Assembly: GCA_030696085.1 (NCBI GenBank)
Contig: JAUYNL010000062.1
Location: 62,001 to 126,000 of the forward strand
Direction of reading: 5' to 3'
Length of the DNA stretch: 64,000 bases
From: Luteolibacter sp.
GTDB taxonomy: Bacteria > Verrucomicrobiota > Verrucomicrobiia > Verrucomicrobiales > Akkermansiaceae
Positions 9,331 to 17,488 of this stretch are shown here, one piece after another. Each line of letters starts with the position of its first letter. Position 1 is the first letter of the stretch. The position numbers and the translations under genes were made by a program. Below the pieces are notes generated by a model. The model ran no database searches. It saw nothing but the letters and a program-made list of their open reading frames with translations, and was not told the DNA's origin.

Positions 9331-10392
9331 GTGTTGCGCTCGCTGCGATTGATGGATTTCCGCTGCTTCGGGTCGCTCGACCTCGAAGTGCCGCCAGCAG
9401 GCGTCATCCTGACCGGCGACAACGCGCAGGGAAAAACCTCGGTGCTGGAGGCTCTCTGCATGTTGATCCGGCTGCACTCGCCGCGCACCCACCGCATGGG
9501 CCTGCTCGGACGGATCGGCGGCAGCGGTTTCGGCATCGCCGGCGATCCCTGGGATATCGAGCGCCAGGTACGCCACTCGCGCGAGGGCTTGACTTTGAAA
9601 GCCGACGATGAAACCCGCGCTTCCCGCAGCGACTATCTCACGGACGGCGGGCTTGTGGTCTGGATGGGAAACGAGGACCTCGATCTGATTCGCGGCCCTG
9701 GCGAGGGACGGAGGCGCTACCTGGATTTCATCGGTGCGCAAATCTTTCCCGCCTACCGCCGTTCCTGGTCGCGCTACCGCCGCGCCCTGCAGGCGAAAAA
9801 CCTGCTGCTCAAGGAAGGACGCCCGCGCGATGCGGAGATTCTTTCCTACGAGGAAATCCTCGCCGAGCATGGCAGCATCCTCATGCAAACGCGCGCCCGT
9901 CTGGTGGCGGAACTCGCTCCGCTCGCCTCAGAGGCGCAAACCGCCGTGAGTGGCAGGGACGAGGTGCTCGCCCTGCAATACCTCCCCGCCAGCGGACCGG
10001 ACCTGCGCGAGTCGATGCTCCAGGCCCGCGAGCGCGAAATCAGATTGCGCCAGGCCGTTATCGGCCCGCACCGCGATGATCTGTTGTTCCGCCTCCACGG
10101 CCTGCCCGCCTCGGATTTCGCCAGCGAGGGCCAGCAGCGCACGATTGCCCTGGCCCTCAAGCTCGCCCAGGGCAAACTGCTCGAATCCGCGGGCGGCAGG
10201 CCACCGCTCTATCTGATGGACGACATTTTTGGCGAACTCGATCCGGGCCGCCGCAACGCCTTGATGGGCCATCTGCCGCCACTTGCCCAGAAGTGGATCA
10301 CCACCACGCACCTCGGCTGGTTGCGGGAAACGCCGGACCTCGGAAACATAGGTCGTTTTCGCGTGGAGGAGGGAAAATGCCGCGCTTTGTGA
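9331..10392 (+). CDS. recF: DNA replication and repair protein RecF
   Basis: The SMC-like ATPase (about 353 residues) loads RecA at single-strand gaps. It begins LRSLRLMDFRCFGSLDLE, has Walker A TGDNAQGKTS, the ABC signature-like SEGQQRT and Walker B YLMDDIFGELDPGRR, in the usual order. The start is uncertain: GTG at 9331 gives the commonest family N-terminus, TTG at 9322 adds three residues, and the first ATG is at 9352. Unlike the common dnaA-dnaN-recF arrangement, it is followed here by efp, and no replication origin genes are in the window. Confidence 0.92.
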   Translation: MLRSLRLMDFRCFGSLDLEVPPAGVILTGDNAQGKTSVLEALCMLIRLHSPRTHRMGLLGRIGGSGFGIAGDPWDIERQVRHSREGLTLKADDETRASRSDYLTDGGLVVWMGNEDLDLIRGPGEGRRRYLDFIGAQIFPAYRRSWSRYRRALQAKNLLLKEGRPRDAEILSYEEILAEHGSILMQTRARLVAELAPLASEAQTAVSGRDEVLALQYLPASGPDLRESMLQAREREIRLRQAVIGPHRDDLLFRLHGLPASDFASEGQQRTIALALKLAQGKLLESAGGRPPLYLMDDIFGELDPGRRNALMGHLPPLAQKWITTTHLGWLRETPDLGNIGRFRVEEGKCRAL

Positions 10393-10468
10393 CAGACTTC
10401 GGCGCACCCGCCGCGATTCGGCGCTTGCCTCGCCGCGCTCCGCCCCGTATCCCCGCCCCACCAAAATC

Positions 10469-11032
10469 ATGGCCAGCACTCCCGTCATCAACCTCCGCAA
10501 AGGACACGCCGTCCGCCACAACAACGAAGTCTGCCTCGTCACCGAGACCGAACTCAAGACGCCGCCACGCATGGCGTCCTATGTCCAAATGTCCATCCGC
10601 AGCGTGGCGACCAAGAAGGTGTTCAACCTCCGCATGACCTCCAACGACTCGCTGGAAGGTGTCGTGCTGGAGCGCACGCCGCACGAATATTCCTACAAGG
10701 ACAGCAGTGGCTACCATTTCCTCGATCCCAATACCTACGAGGATGCCGTGGTTTACGAGGATCTCATCGAGAACGTGAAAAACTACCTCATCGAGGGCCA
10801 GTCCTACGTCCTGCTCATCGCCGATGGCATCGTGGTCTCCGTAGAACTCCCCTTGAGCATGACCATGACCGTCACAGAATCCTCCGAGGGCGTGAAGGGC
10901 GACTCCGCCAACAATGTTTACAAACCTGCCATCATGGAGACCGGACTCGTAGTCCAGGTCCCGTTGTTCATCAACGTGGGCGAAAAAATCAACGTCAAGA
11001 CCGAAGACAATTCCTATCTCGGGCGCGCCTGA
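10469..11032 (+). CDS. efp: Elongation factor P with arginine at the modification tip
   Basis: The 187-residue, three-domain beta-barrel protein enters the ribosomal E site and rescues stalling at polyproline. Length and the C-terminal ETGLVVQVPLFINVGEKI segment are diagnostic. The domain I loop that reaches the peptidyl transferase centre reads TPPRMASY, with Arg34 where E. coli has the modified Lys34 in PGKGQA. Arginine at this position is known to be rhamnosylated by EarP in some proteobacteria; no EarP, EpmA or EpmB gene is seen here. It follows recF by 76 bases and may share its transcript. Confidence 0.93.
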   Translation: MASTPVINLRKGHAVRHNNEVCLVTETELKTPPRMASYVQMSIRSVATKKVFNLRMTSNDSLEGVVLERTPHEYSYKDSSGYHFLDPNTYEDAVVYEDLIENVKNYLIEGQSYVLLIADGIVVSVELPLSMTMTVTESSEGVKGDSANNVYKPAIMETGLVVQVPLFINVGEKINVKTEDNSYLGRA

Positions 11033-11133
11033 TCCCCTCTCTACCTGGAATCGAAGCAGTTTGATGTGAAATTTTATTAAGAAAGGTTTATTTTTTCTTG
11101 ATTTGAGTCAGAAATTTTGAAAAACAGAGCTGC

Positions 11134-11895
11134 ATGAACACAACCCTACGCCACCTGCTCTGGATGGGGATCTTGTCATGCTCCGTCGCCAGCGGACAAA
11201 CATCCGCGACCTCTCACACGGTCAGACCGGGCGAAAGCCTCGGCAGGATTGCCCGTAATAGCGGCTGCACTACGAAGGAACTCGCAAAGGCAAACAACCT
11301 GAAACCCAACGCGGTAATCCACCCGGGGCAGAGGCTGAAATTGCCGGGAAAAGCCGACGCCGCGAGGAGCACCGAGACCAGCGTCGTCGAACCTGCCGCC
11401 CTGGTGGGCAAAACCCACACAATCAAGGCGGGTGACACCTACAGCTCCATTTCCCGCAAGTACGGCGTATCCGTCGCCTCATTGCAGACCGCCAATCCCG
11501 GCGTGAAAGCAACCGCGCTGCGTCCCGGACAGACCATCCAATTGTCCGCCAGAAAGGCTGCGGCACCCGCTCCAAGCACGACTCCCGCATCCAAAGCGCC
11601 CGCCGTCCCGGTCCCTGCTCCTGCTCCCGGCAGCACTCCCGCACCGCCGGCCGTCGCCTCCAACGCCATGCCCGTGCCTGCCCCTGCCGCCAATGCTCCA
11701 GGGCCGCAAACCCCGGACACTGTGGTTGAAAAGAGAATCCGCACCGTGATGGTGGATACGGAAATGACCTTCGGGGAATTCGCCACCATGTATGGCACCG
11801 ACACCGCACGTCTCAATGATCTCAACGGCCTGGACCTCAACAGCGCCACCGTTCTGGCCAAAGGATCGGAACTCTACGTACCCGCCCAGCCATAA
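11134..11895 (+). CDS. Secreted LysM-repeat protein
   Basis: The 253-residue protein has a signal peptide (residues 1-22, cleavage near SGQT). Two clear LysM peptidoglycan-binding repeats follow (about 27-70, HTVRPGESLGRIAR; and about 94-138, HTIKAGDTYSSISRKYG). A Pro/Ala-rich linker (about 142-192) leads to a third, degenerate LysM-like module ending KGSELYVP. There is no catalytic domain, so it probably anchors or spaces something on the cell wall. It is preceded by about 100 bases of AT-rich DNA and followed by a strong terminator, so it is likely a single-gene transcript. Confidence 0.8.
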   Translation: MNTTLRHLLWMGILSCSVASGQTSATSHTVRPGESLGRIARNSGCTTKELAKANNLKPNAVIHPGQRLKLPGKADAARSTETSVVEPAALVGKTHTIKAGDTYSSISRKYGVSVASLQTANPGVKATALRPGQTIQLSARKAAAPAPSTTPASKAPAVPVPAPAPGSTPAPPAVASNAMPVPAPAANAPGPQTPDTVVEKRIRTVMVDTEMTFGEFATMYGTDTARLNDLNGLDLNSATVLAKGSELYVPAQP

Positions 11896-11928
11896 GCGCC
11901 CGGTATTCCCGATCCCTCAGGAACGAAG

Positions 11929-11962
11929 AAAACCCGGCCGGAACAGACTCCGGACGGGTTTT
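11929..11962 (+). terminator. Rho-independent terminator after the LysM gene
   Basis: The inverted repeat has outer arms AAAACCCG and CGGGTTTT and inner arms CCGGA and TCCGG. It ends in TTTT and lies 34 bases after the LysM stop codon. Confidence 0.8.
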
Positions 11963-12002
11963 ACGTTTCCAGCAGGAAAGATAAAAAAATATTACGGATC
12001 CT

Positions 12003-12030
12003 TTGACTTTCTGTGTTTTTTGACTATTTT
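12003..12030 (+). promoter_or_regulatory. Candidate sigma-70-type promoter for the PEP-CTERM gene
   Basis: TTGACT (12003-12008) and TATTTT (12025-12030) are separated by 16 bases in an AT-rich stretch, about 58 bases before the chosen ATG and after the preceding terminator. Confidence 0.45.
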
Positions 12031-12087
12031 TTCAGCGTATTGATTTTCGGACGGCGCTGCAAAGCCGGTCGCTTCACTTCTCCCCGA

Positions 12088-12951
12088 ATGAATTCCCTCA
12101 CATCCGGCATGATTGCGTGCTCCTTGTACACCGCATGGTCCCATGCGGCGGTCTCGGTGTCCGATCCTAGCACCGCATGGACTCCCATGATCGGCGAATA
12201 CGACTATTTTGCCGACCAACAGACCGGGGATCCGGCCAGTGATATCGTCGGAGCCGGAATCAACTACGGGATGTTTTCGACCTTCAACGACAACGGTTCG
12301 GCCAGTGCCACGGACGGCACCTTGGGTTTCCGCCTGCGCCTGGACGACCGCGGCGGCAACAAGAACGTGATCGAATTCCGGCGGAACGCCTGGATCGGAA
12401 TCGATGCGGACATGAGCGGCAGCATCGACGTGTTTCTCGGCCTGAACTTGCAGGGAAACGCCGCCACTTTGGGGATTTTCGCTCCCGGCAGCGGGACGAA
12501 CCATTCGCCAAACAAAACCACGGTTTCCTCCACTGCCTACATCACCTACGCCTTGAGCGCAGCGAACTATGACTACCGGCCGGTGGACTATCTCACCGAC
12601 GGCGGAACCACCAATGACGTGACGCCTTCGACCAGCGGAGACCCGGACTACTATGTCTCGTTCATGATTCCCTTCGCCGACGTGGTTTCGTTTCTAGCGG
12701 GCAGATCGATCCAGATCAACGACGAGACGCCACTGCGCTATATTTCCGCCACCACGACCCAAGGCAACCGGCTGAATCAAGATCTGGGAGGAGTGAATGG
12801 AGGCGTGACCTCCAATTCCGCATGGACGGATCTGGGAGCTTTCACCCCCCCTGCCACGATCAGAGGAAACTTGATCCCGGAACCATCCGGCAGCATCCTG
12901 ATGCTTGCTTCGCTTGCCGCAGGCTGTTTCATCCGCAGGCGCCAGGCGTAA
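12088..12951 (+). CDS. PEP-CTERM sorted exported protein of unknown function
   Basis: The 287-residue protein has a signal peptide (MNSLTSGMIACSLYTAWSHA) and ends with a PEP-CTERM sorting signal: IPEPSG, then a hydrophobic helix (SILMLASLAAG) and a basic tail (IRRRQA). Such tails are recognised by the exosortase system of EPS-producing Gram-negative bacteria. The body is rich in Gly, Ser, Thr and Asp and has no domain I recognise; aromatic beta-rich segments suggest an extracellular beta fold. ATG 12088 is chosen because it starts the signal peptide. The partner exosortase gene is not in the window. Confidence 0.75.
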   Translation: MNSLTSGMIACSLYTAWSHAAVSVSDPSTAWTPMIGEYDYFADQQTGDPASDIVGAGINYGMFSTFNDNGSASATDGTLGFRLRLDDRGGNKNVIEFRRNAWIGIDADMSGSIDVFLGLNLQGNAATLGIFAPGSGTNHSPNKTTVSSTAYITYALSAANYDYRPVDYLTDGGTTNDVTPSTSGDPDYYVSFMIPFADVVSFLAGRSIQINDETPLRYISATTTQGNRLNQDLGGVNGGVTSNSAWTDLGAFTPPATIRGNLIPEPSGSILMLASLAAGCFIRRRQA

Positions 12952-12965
12952 ACGCGGCGGCATTT

Positions 12966-13649
12966 TCAATACGCCTCATTGGGGCCAAGCGGCCGGGTTT
13001 TCACCACCCGGTAGTCTCCCGTGATTTGAGGCGGAGGCATGGGTTGCGACTGCGGACCCTGTCGGCTGCTTTCCCGGGTGATGGTGACGGGCGTCCCCAC
13101 ATCCACCGAATCGAACAAGACCGGCACAAACTCCTTGGGCAGGCGGATGCAGCCGTGGGACGCCGGTTTCCCCGGCTCCGGGATGAAGCCGCCATGCATG
13201 CCGATCCCATGCGAGGTGAGCCTCATCCAATAGGGCATCGGAGCCGGCACATAGACCATTCCCTCGGGCACGCGATCCCCCGCTTTGGCGTCACCATCCA
13301 CCACATTGCCAAACTCATCCTCGATCCATCCGTAGCGGTTGGAATACTTGTCCACGATCTTCTCCGTGATTCGATAGTTTCCGGGACTGGTCCCATGCCC
13401 CTCCTTGCCGGTGGCCACGAAGCACCAACCTATCGGCCGACCGCCGCGTTCGAATTCGGCGATCTGGTCGGGCAGGCTGATGCGGATTTCCACCTTCCCG
13501 GGGCCGCCATCATCGTGCCAGCGGTGCAGCACCCGCTCCGCCCGCCTCGGGGATCTTACCTCCTGCACGCCGCAGGAAACCGTGATCCAGCAACAGACCA
13601 ACGAAATAAGGAGATTCTGGAAATTCAGGGCGGCACGCATAACTAACAT
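12966..13649 (-). CDS. L,D-transpeptidase (YkuD domain)
   Basis: The 227-residue cell-envelope enzyme likely crosslinks peptidoglycan stem peptides or attaches proteins to them. A hydrophobic N-terminus (about residues 9-26, ending near a Cys) suggests a signal peptide or lipoprotein anchor. The YkuD catalytic motif is complete: MHGGF (His152) and SHGCIRL with His165 and Cys167. Met at 13640 is an alternative start. It is convergent with the PEP-CTERM gene with only 14 bases between stops. The Pro/Gln-rich C-terminus (about residues 195-227) is probably disordered. Confidence 0.88.
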   Translation of the reverse strand: MLVMRAALNFQNLLISLVCCWITVSCGVQEVRSPRRAERVLHRWHDDGGPGKVEIRISLPDQIAEFERGGRPIGWCFVATGKEGHGTSPGNYRITEKIVDKYSNRYGWIEDEFGNVVDGDAKAGDRVPEGMVYVPAPMPYWMRLTSHGIGMHGGFIPEPGKPASHGCIRLPKEFVPVLFDSVDVGTPVTITRESSRQGPQSQPMPPPQITGDYRVVKTRPLGPNEAY

Positions 13650-13828
13650 CGATCAATCGGCCCCGGTAATTCGGCGACCCTACCGGCTCTTGGGCGGCAA
13701 TTCTATATCCGGCGATCCTCCCGCGGTCAACACCCGTCAGACTCCCAAACGCAATTCCACTCAGGATTTCAAAACTACGCGAACGCGTGATCCCAACACC
13801 AGATATTCATGATATTCTGACTATCTCC

Positions 13829-14530
13829 ATGACTGAAAAAGAAAAACTACAGCAACTGTTCGAGGCCGCGCTCAAATCGCCCACGGATTTCAGCGCGGGT
13901 CCGCCGAAACGCGCGTTTCCGTCCCCCGCACCCGCCACCAGGTCTGAGGTTCAGACTGACATTCCGGGATCTTCGACGCTGACCGCCCCCGCTGATTCCA
14001 AGATGGCAAGCGAGGCCGCACCAACCACAAGCCCGGTTCTGACTGATGCCGCTTCCACCGAGTTAGCCGTATTGCTCGACGAGCAACTCCGGCGGAAAGC
14101 CCGCAAACACCGGATCGAGGCCATGGTGACCGCCATCGTGTTTTTCGGACTGAGCGGCGGCGGAGTTGCCTGGTTCGTGCAATCCTCCTCCCGAGTCGAG
14201 GCGTTCACTTCGGCCATGCGAGAAATCCGCTCGGTGGGCGATGTGAAGTCGATCATCGCCAATTACCAGGTTGCCCTGGACCAGATCGCCGTTCGCAGCC
14301 AACAGATCGACCACGCTTCCGAGATGATGGAAGTCTCACCTTCCAAAGGGGATGAGAAGGATCCTCACTTCAATGCGGAGATGAAGGAGATGATGGGGGG
14401 CGAGGGCAAGACCGCCGGCGAACGCGGCGAGCAGGTCCGAAAAGCCTTCGGCCATATGCAAAAACATGATGGCCAGGTCGCCAAAACAGTGCCCTCCCTG
14501 AGCAAGGAGAAATCCGTGACTTGGGAGTAA
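13829..14530 (+). CDS. Hypothetical protein with one transmembrane helix
   Basis: I do not recognise this 233-residue protein. It has a Pro/Thr/Ala-rich, probably disordered N-terminal part (about 15-75), a basic segment (RRKARKHRIEAM), one membrane helix (about 107-124, AIVFFGLSGGGVAWFV) and a charged C-terminal region that may form a coiled coil. ATG 13829 begins MTEKEKLQQLFEAAL; an in-frame Met at 13787 is less likely. It lies 63 bases before the site-2 protease gene on the same strand, so the two may be cotranscribed; it could be a regulated membrane substrate, but this is speculation. Confidence 0.6.
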   Translation: MTEKEKLQQLFEAALKSPTDFSAGPPKRAFPSPAPATRSEVQTDIPGSSTLTAPADSKMASEAAPTTSPVLTDAASTELAVLLDEQLRRKARKHRIEAMVTAIVFFGLSGGGVAWFVQSSSRVEAFTSAMREIRSVGDVKSIIANYQVALDQIAVRSQQIDHASEMMEVSPSKGDEKDPHFNAEMKEMMGGEGKTAGERGEQVRKAFGHMQKHDGQVAKTVPSLSKEKSVTWE

Positions 14531-14593
14531 GAACCGCCATCGAAGCGGCCCGGCCTTGCGCCCGCCGGACTTCTCGCTTACCAAAGCCGCCAC

Positions 14594-15223
14594 ATGGTTC
14601 GCTTTTCAATTTTCGGCATCCCGGTGCGGGTGCATCCCTTCTTCTGGATCACCCTCGCCCTCATCGGTGGAGCCCTCGGTGCGAATTCCGCGTCCGCCAT
14701 TCTCGGAGTCTGCCTGTTCCTGCTCGCGGGCTTCATTTCCGTGCTCATTCACGAACTCGGCCATGCCCTCACCGCGCGGAAATTCGGCGCGCACAGTGAA
14801 ATCGTGCTCGAGGCATTCGGCGGATACGCCGCGTATTCCGGAGTCAGGCTCACCCGCCCGCAGACCTTCGCCGTCACCGCGGCGGGACCTGCCGTGCAAA
14901 TCCTGTTAGGCATCGCGCTGTGGCTCGCCCTCCCCCATCTGCCGGAGATGTCACCCTATGGCATGCATTTCCTCAAGACCCTGATGTGGATCAGCCTGGT
15001 CTGGGCGCTGCTCAATCTGCTGCCGGTGCTGCCGCTGGATGGCGGCCGCATGCTCGATTCCATCCTCGGACCGGAACGCATCCGCGTCACCCTCTGGGTC
15101 ACCATCATCGTGGCCTCGCTGCTCGCCATCATCGCGTTGAAGGCCACCAGCAGCATCCTGCTGCCCATCTTCCTGGGCATGTTCGCCTGGCAGGCATGGC
15201 AGGCGCTCCGCCAGCATCCCTGA
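14594..15223 (+). CDS. Site-2 protease family intramembrane metalloprotease (M50)
   Basis: The 209-residue multi-pass protein has the zinc motif HELGH (His53, Glu54, His57) inside a membrane helix. The third ligand motif LPLDGGRML lies about residue 147-155, preceded by NLLPV. About five or six membrane helices are visible and no PDZ or CBS domain is present, so this is a minimal member of the family. Relatives cleave membrane-bound regulators or peptides. The short single-membrane-span gene just upstream is a possible cofactor or substrate, which is inference from position only. Confidence 0.88.
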   Translation: MVRFSIFGIPVRVHPFFWITLALIGGALGANSASAILGVCLFLLAGFISVLIHELGHALTARKFGAHSEIVLEAFGGYAAYSGVRLTRPQTFAVTAAGPAVQILLGIALWLALPHLPEMSPYGMHFLKTLMWISLVWALLNLLPVLPLDGGRMLDSILGPERIRVTLWVTIIVASLLAIIALKATSSILLPIFLGMFAWQAWQALRQHP

Positions 15224-15235
15224 GTCCCTGGTTTC

Positions 15236-15967
15236 TCACCAGAAAAGCAGTCTCAGCCCGGCCAGCGCGGAAAACACCACGATCATCCACTCGAAGGCGG
15301 CCTGCGGCACATGCCGGATCAACCAGCGACCGCCGAAAATCCCCAGCACCACGCCCGGCAGCAGGCGCGCATTCTCCAGCAGGCTGTCCGGCGTGATCAG
15401 AGCGAGGCGCGCGTTGAGCGGCACCTTGAGCAGATTGACCAGCAGGAAAAAGCGCGCGCCGATGCCGATGAGCTCCATTTTCGGAATCTTGCGGGCCATC
15501 AGGTAGAGCTGGATCACCGGCCCTGCGGCATTCGCCAACATCGTCGCAAAACCACCCAGAATCCCGGCCCCCATGCCGAAGCCCCGCGATTCCACCCAGC
15601 GGTCGAACATCCGCGGCTTCCAGCGCCTCGAAACCTGCAAAACAACCATCAGCAGCACACAGCCGCCGATCACCCGCCGCGCAGCCGCATCCGGAATCCA
15701 GCCCAGCAGCCACCAACCCAGCCCCAGCCCGACCAGCGTCGGCCCTAACAAACGCCACACCGGCCGCCACGATCCGTGATTGCGAAACGCCGGCCAGGCC
15801 ATCAGGTCCGCCGCGATCAACAAGGGCAGCGCCAGGCCCACCGAGGTCTTCGCGCCATACAGATCCGCCAACAACACCACCGACACCATCGATATGCCGC
15901 TGAAGCCCGCTTTTGAAAGCCCGATGCAAAAGGCGGCCAGCAGCGCGATGAGATAAAACGACGACAT
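15236..15967 (-). CDS. TauE/SafE family permease
   Basis: The product (about 243 residues) has eight or so hydrophobic helices in two halves. It starts MSSFYLIALLAAFCIGLSKAGFSG, close to the family pattern in which GxxKxGF follows the first helix; a second such half is recognisable around GFATMLANAAGPVIQLYLMA. TauE/SafE proteins export sulfite or sulfonate-like anions, but many members are uncharacterised. Met at 15994 is an upstream alternative. It is convergent with the site-2 protease gene, with 12 bases between the stop codons. Confidence 0.82.
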   Translation of the reverse strand: MSSFYLIALLAAFCIGLSKAGFSGISMVSVVLLADLYGAKTSVGLALPLLIAADLMAWPAFRNHGSWRPVWRLLGPTLVGLGLGWWLLGWIPDAAARRVIGGCVLLMVVLQVSRRWKPRMFDRWVESRGFGMGAGILGGFATMLANAAGPVIQLYLMARKIPKMELIGIGARFFLLVNLLKVPLNARLALITPDSLLENARLLPGVVLGIFGGRWLIRHVPQAAFEWMIVVFSALAGLRLLFW

Positions 15968-16053
15968 CCCGGCGCAGACCATCCCCGCACACACGCCGCC
16001 ATCAAGAACAAAGCCGCTTTTCCCTTTTCACCGGCCGCCGCCCGCTCCGCGGG

Positions 16054-17271
16054 TTAGTTTAAAGCCGCCTGTTGACGGCGGATGAATTCACCAAGCAGCG
16101 GAACGGCAAAGGCGTATTTCCCGTAGCGGTTTTTGTACGCCAAGCCGCTGTCGCTCAGAGTTGCGAGCATTTGGTTCACATGGCTGTTGCTGAAAGGCTT
16201 CAGGCCGGACACCTTGGACTTGGCGACGATTTCGCTCACCGCGAACTCATCGTCGCAGTTAGGCAGCATCGCGACGACCGACAGAAGCTCCCGTTGGCGG
16301 TCGGTGACGCGGTTCCAGCGACCTGCGAAGAAATCGGTATCCAGTTTTCGAACGACCTGATTGACGGTAACGACCGGGTCAAGAACGCCGGAAGCCTTTT
16401 GCTGCAGGTAGGAATCGTAAATCTCGCGGCAAAGAAACTGCACGAAGTAGGGATAGCCGCCGGAGCTTTTCGTGATGGCCTCGATGGCGGGTTCGGTGAT
16501 GGTCACGGGGCAGTTTTTTTGTTCCACGGGAATCGTGATCGCCTGCCGACATTCCTTTTCATTCAGGCGGCCCAGTGTCACAACATGAAACATGCGCTCG
16601 GCGAATGTTCGTGCCTCCACCAGCTTCGGAAACAGGGTGGGAAGGCCAGTGAAGACCAACAGGAAGGGCAGGCCCTTTTTCTGGATCGACTGGAACACGT
16701 CAAGGAGCAGCGAGAGCGGGTATTGGTTGCGCTCCGCCTGATCGCCGAGATTCTGCGCTTCGTCATATGCCAGCACGATGCCTTTGCAGGACGTGGCGGA
16801 CAGGCAGCTCCAAACCAGTTCCAGCACCGCTTTCAGTTTATCCGCGGACAAGCCTGGCGTGGTGTCATAGATGCGTTTCAGCAGATCGAAATCGAGCAGG
16901 ACCTGGATTTTCTCAGGCTGGGCACCGAAGCCGAGTTTTTCGCGTTCGATCTCTTGCGCCACCACGCCCGCGACCAGCGGGGAAAGGTCGGCCAGAATGC
17001 GGATGGCGATGTTGTCCTCGCTCACGCTGGCGGATTCCGAGAGATCGGTGCCAGCCCAAAGCCAGCCCGCTTGGACGGCGATGGGCTTGAAGGTCTCGAG
17101 CAAAACGGTTTTTCCAACTCCGCGAAGACCGGTAAGCACCATATTGGTCATCACCGGACTCTGGGTGAGCAGCTTCGTGAATTCGGCCTTTTCGTCCTCG
17201 CGGCCCGCCAGGTAGGGTGGCGGGTGGCCCGCTCCCGGGCGGAATGGATTTGGAAATGGGACGGCTTTCAT
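16054..17271 (-). CDS. Solitary AAA/ORC-like ATPase with C-terminal winged-helix region
   Basis: The 405-residue protein begins NPFRPGAGHPPPYLAGRE, a pattern seen in sporadically distributed ATP-binding proteins. It has Walker A GLRGVGKT (about 48-55), Walker B IVLAYDEAQN (about 165-174) and a lid/sensor region. The C-terminal 90 residues look like a winged helix (VNQMLATLSDSGLAYKNRYGKYAF). The architecture resembles Orc1/Cdc6 and STAND-type ATPases. No partner gene is present. Its upstream DNA is AT-rich with paired palindromic sites, which suggests autoregulation. A mobile or defence-related role is possible but unproven. Confidence 0.7.
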   Translation of the reverse strand: MKAVPFPNPFRPGAGHPPPYLAGREDEKAEFTKLLTQSPVMTNMVLTGLRGVGKTVLLETFKPIAVQAGWLWAGTDLSESASVSEDNIAIRILADLSPLVAGVVAQEIEREKLGFGAQPEKIQVLLDFDLLKRIYDTTPGLSADKLKAVLELVWSCLSATSCKGIVLAYDEAQNLGDQAERNQYPLSLLLDVFQSIQKKGLPFLLVFTGLPTLFPKLVEARTFAERMFHVVTLGRLNEKECRQAITIPVEQKNCPVTITEPAIEAITKSSGGYPYFVQFLCREIYDSYLQQKASGVLDPVVTVNQVVRKLDTDFFAGRWNRVTDRQRELLSVVAMLPNCDDEFAVSEIVAKSKVSGLKPFSNSHVNQMLATLSDSGLAYKNRYGKYAFAVPLLGEFIRRQQAALN

Positions 17272-17297
17272 TGTTTCAGTCGGAATTTGTCATAGGA

Positions 17298-17325
17298 CTA
17301 AAATTAGTGCAATGGCTAAATTTAG
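17298..17325. promoter_or_regulatory. Paired operator-like repeats upstream of the AAA ATPase
   Basis: Two related near-palindromes, CTAAAATTAG (17298-17307) and CTAAATTTAG (17316-17325), are spaced 18 bases apart; a third degenerate half lies at 17326-17334. They lie 27-54 bases upstream of the minus-strand ATPase start and before the divergent ABC exporter. The spacing and symmetry fit cooperative binding of a dimeric regulator. Confidence 0.5.
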
Positions 17326-17488
17326 TAATTTTTAGAAAACTTTGTATATTCTTCGCAACAGCCCCCCCGGCCCATCACCTTCGATGCCGTCCCTGCCGCA
17401 TTCGCCGCGCCCATGCCCGGACCGCCGCCACTTGATCGCAGCCGCTTTTCCCTTTCCACCGGTCCGCAATCCCTATCCAATTTCCAGC

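Noticed and set aside
9211-9888. N-terminal extension of the PaaX-like frame
   Set aside because: The extension is antisense to recF and reads through the palindrome; the PaaX N-terminus begins at 9210.
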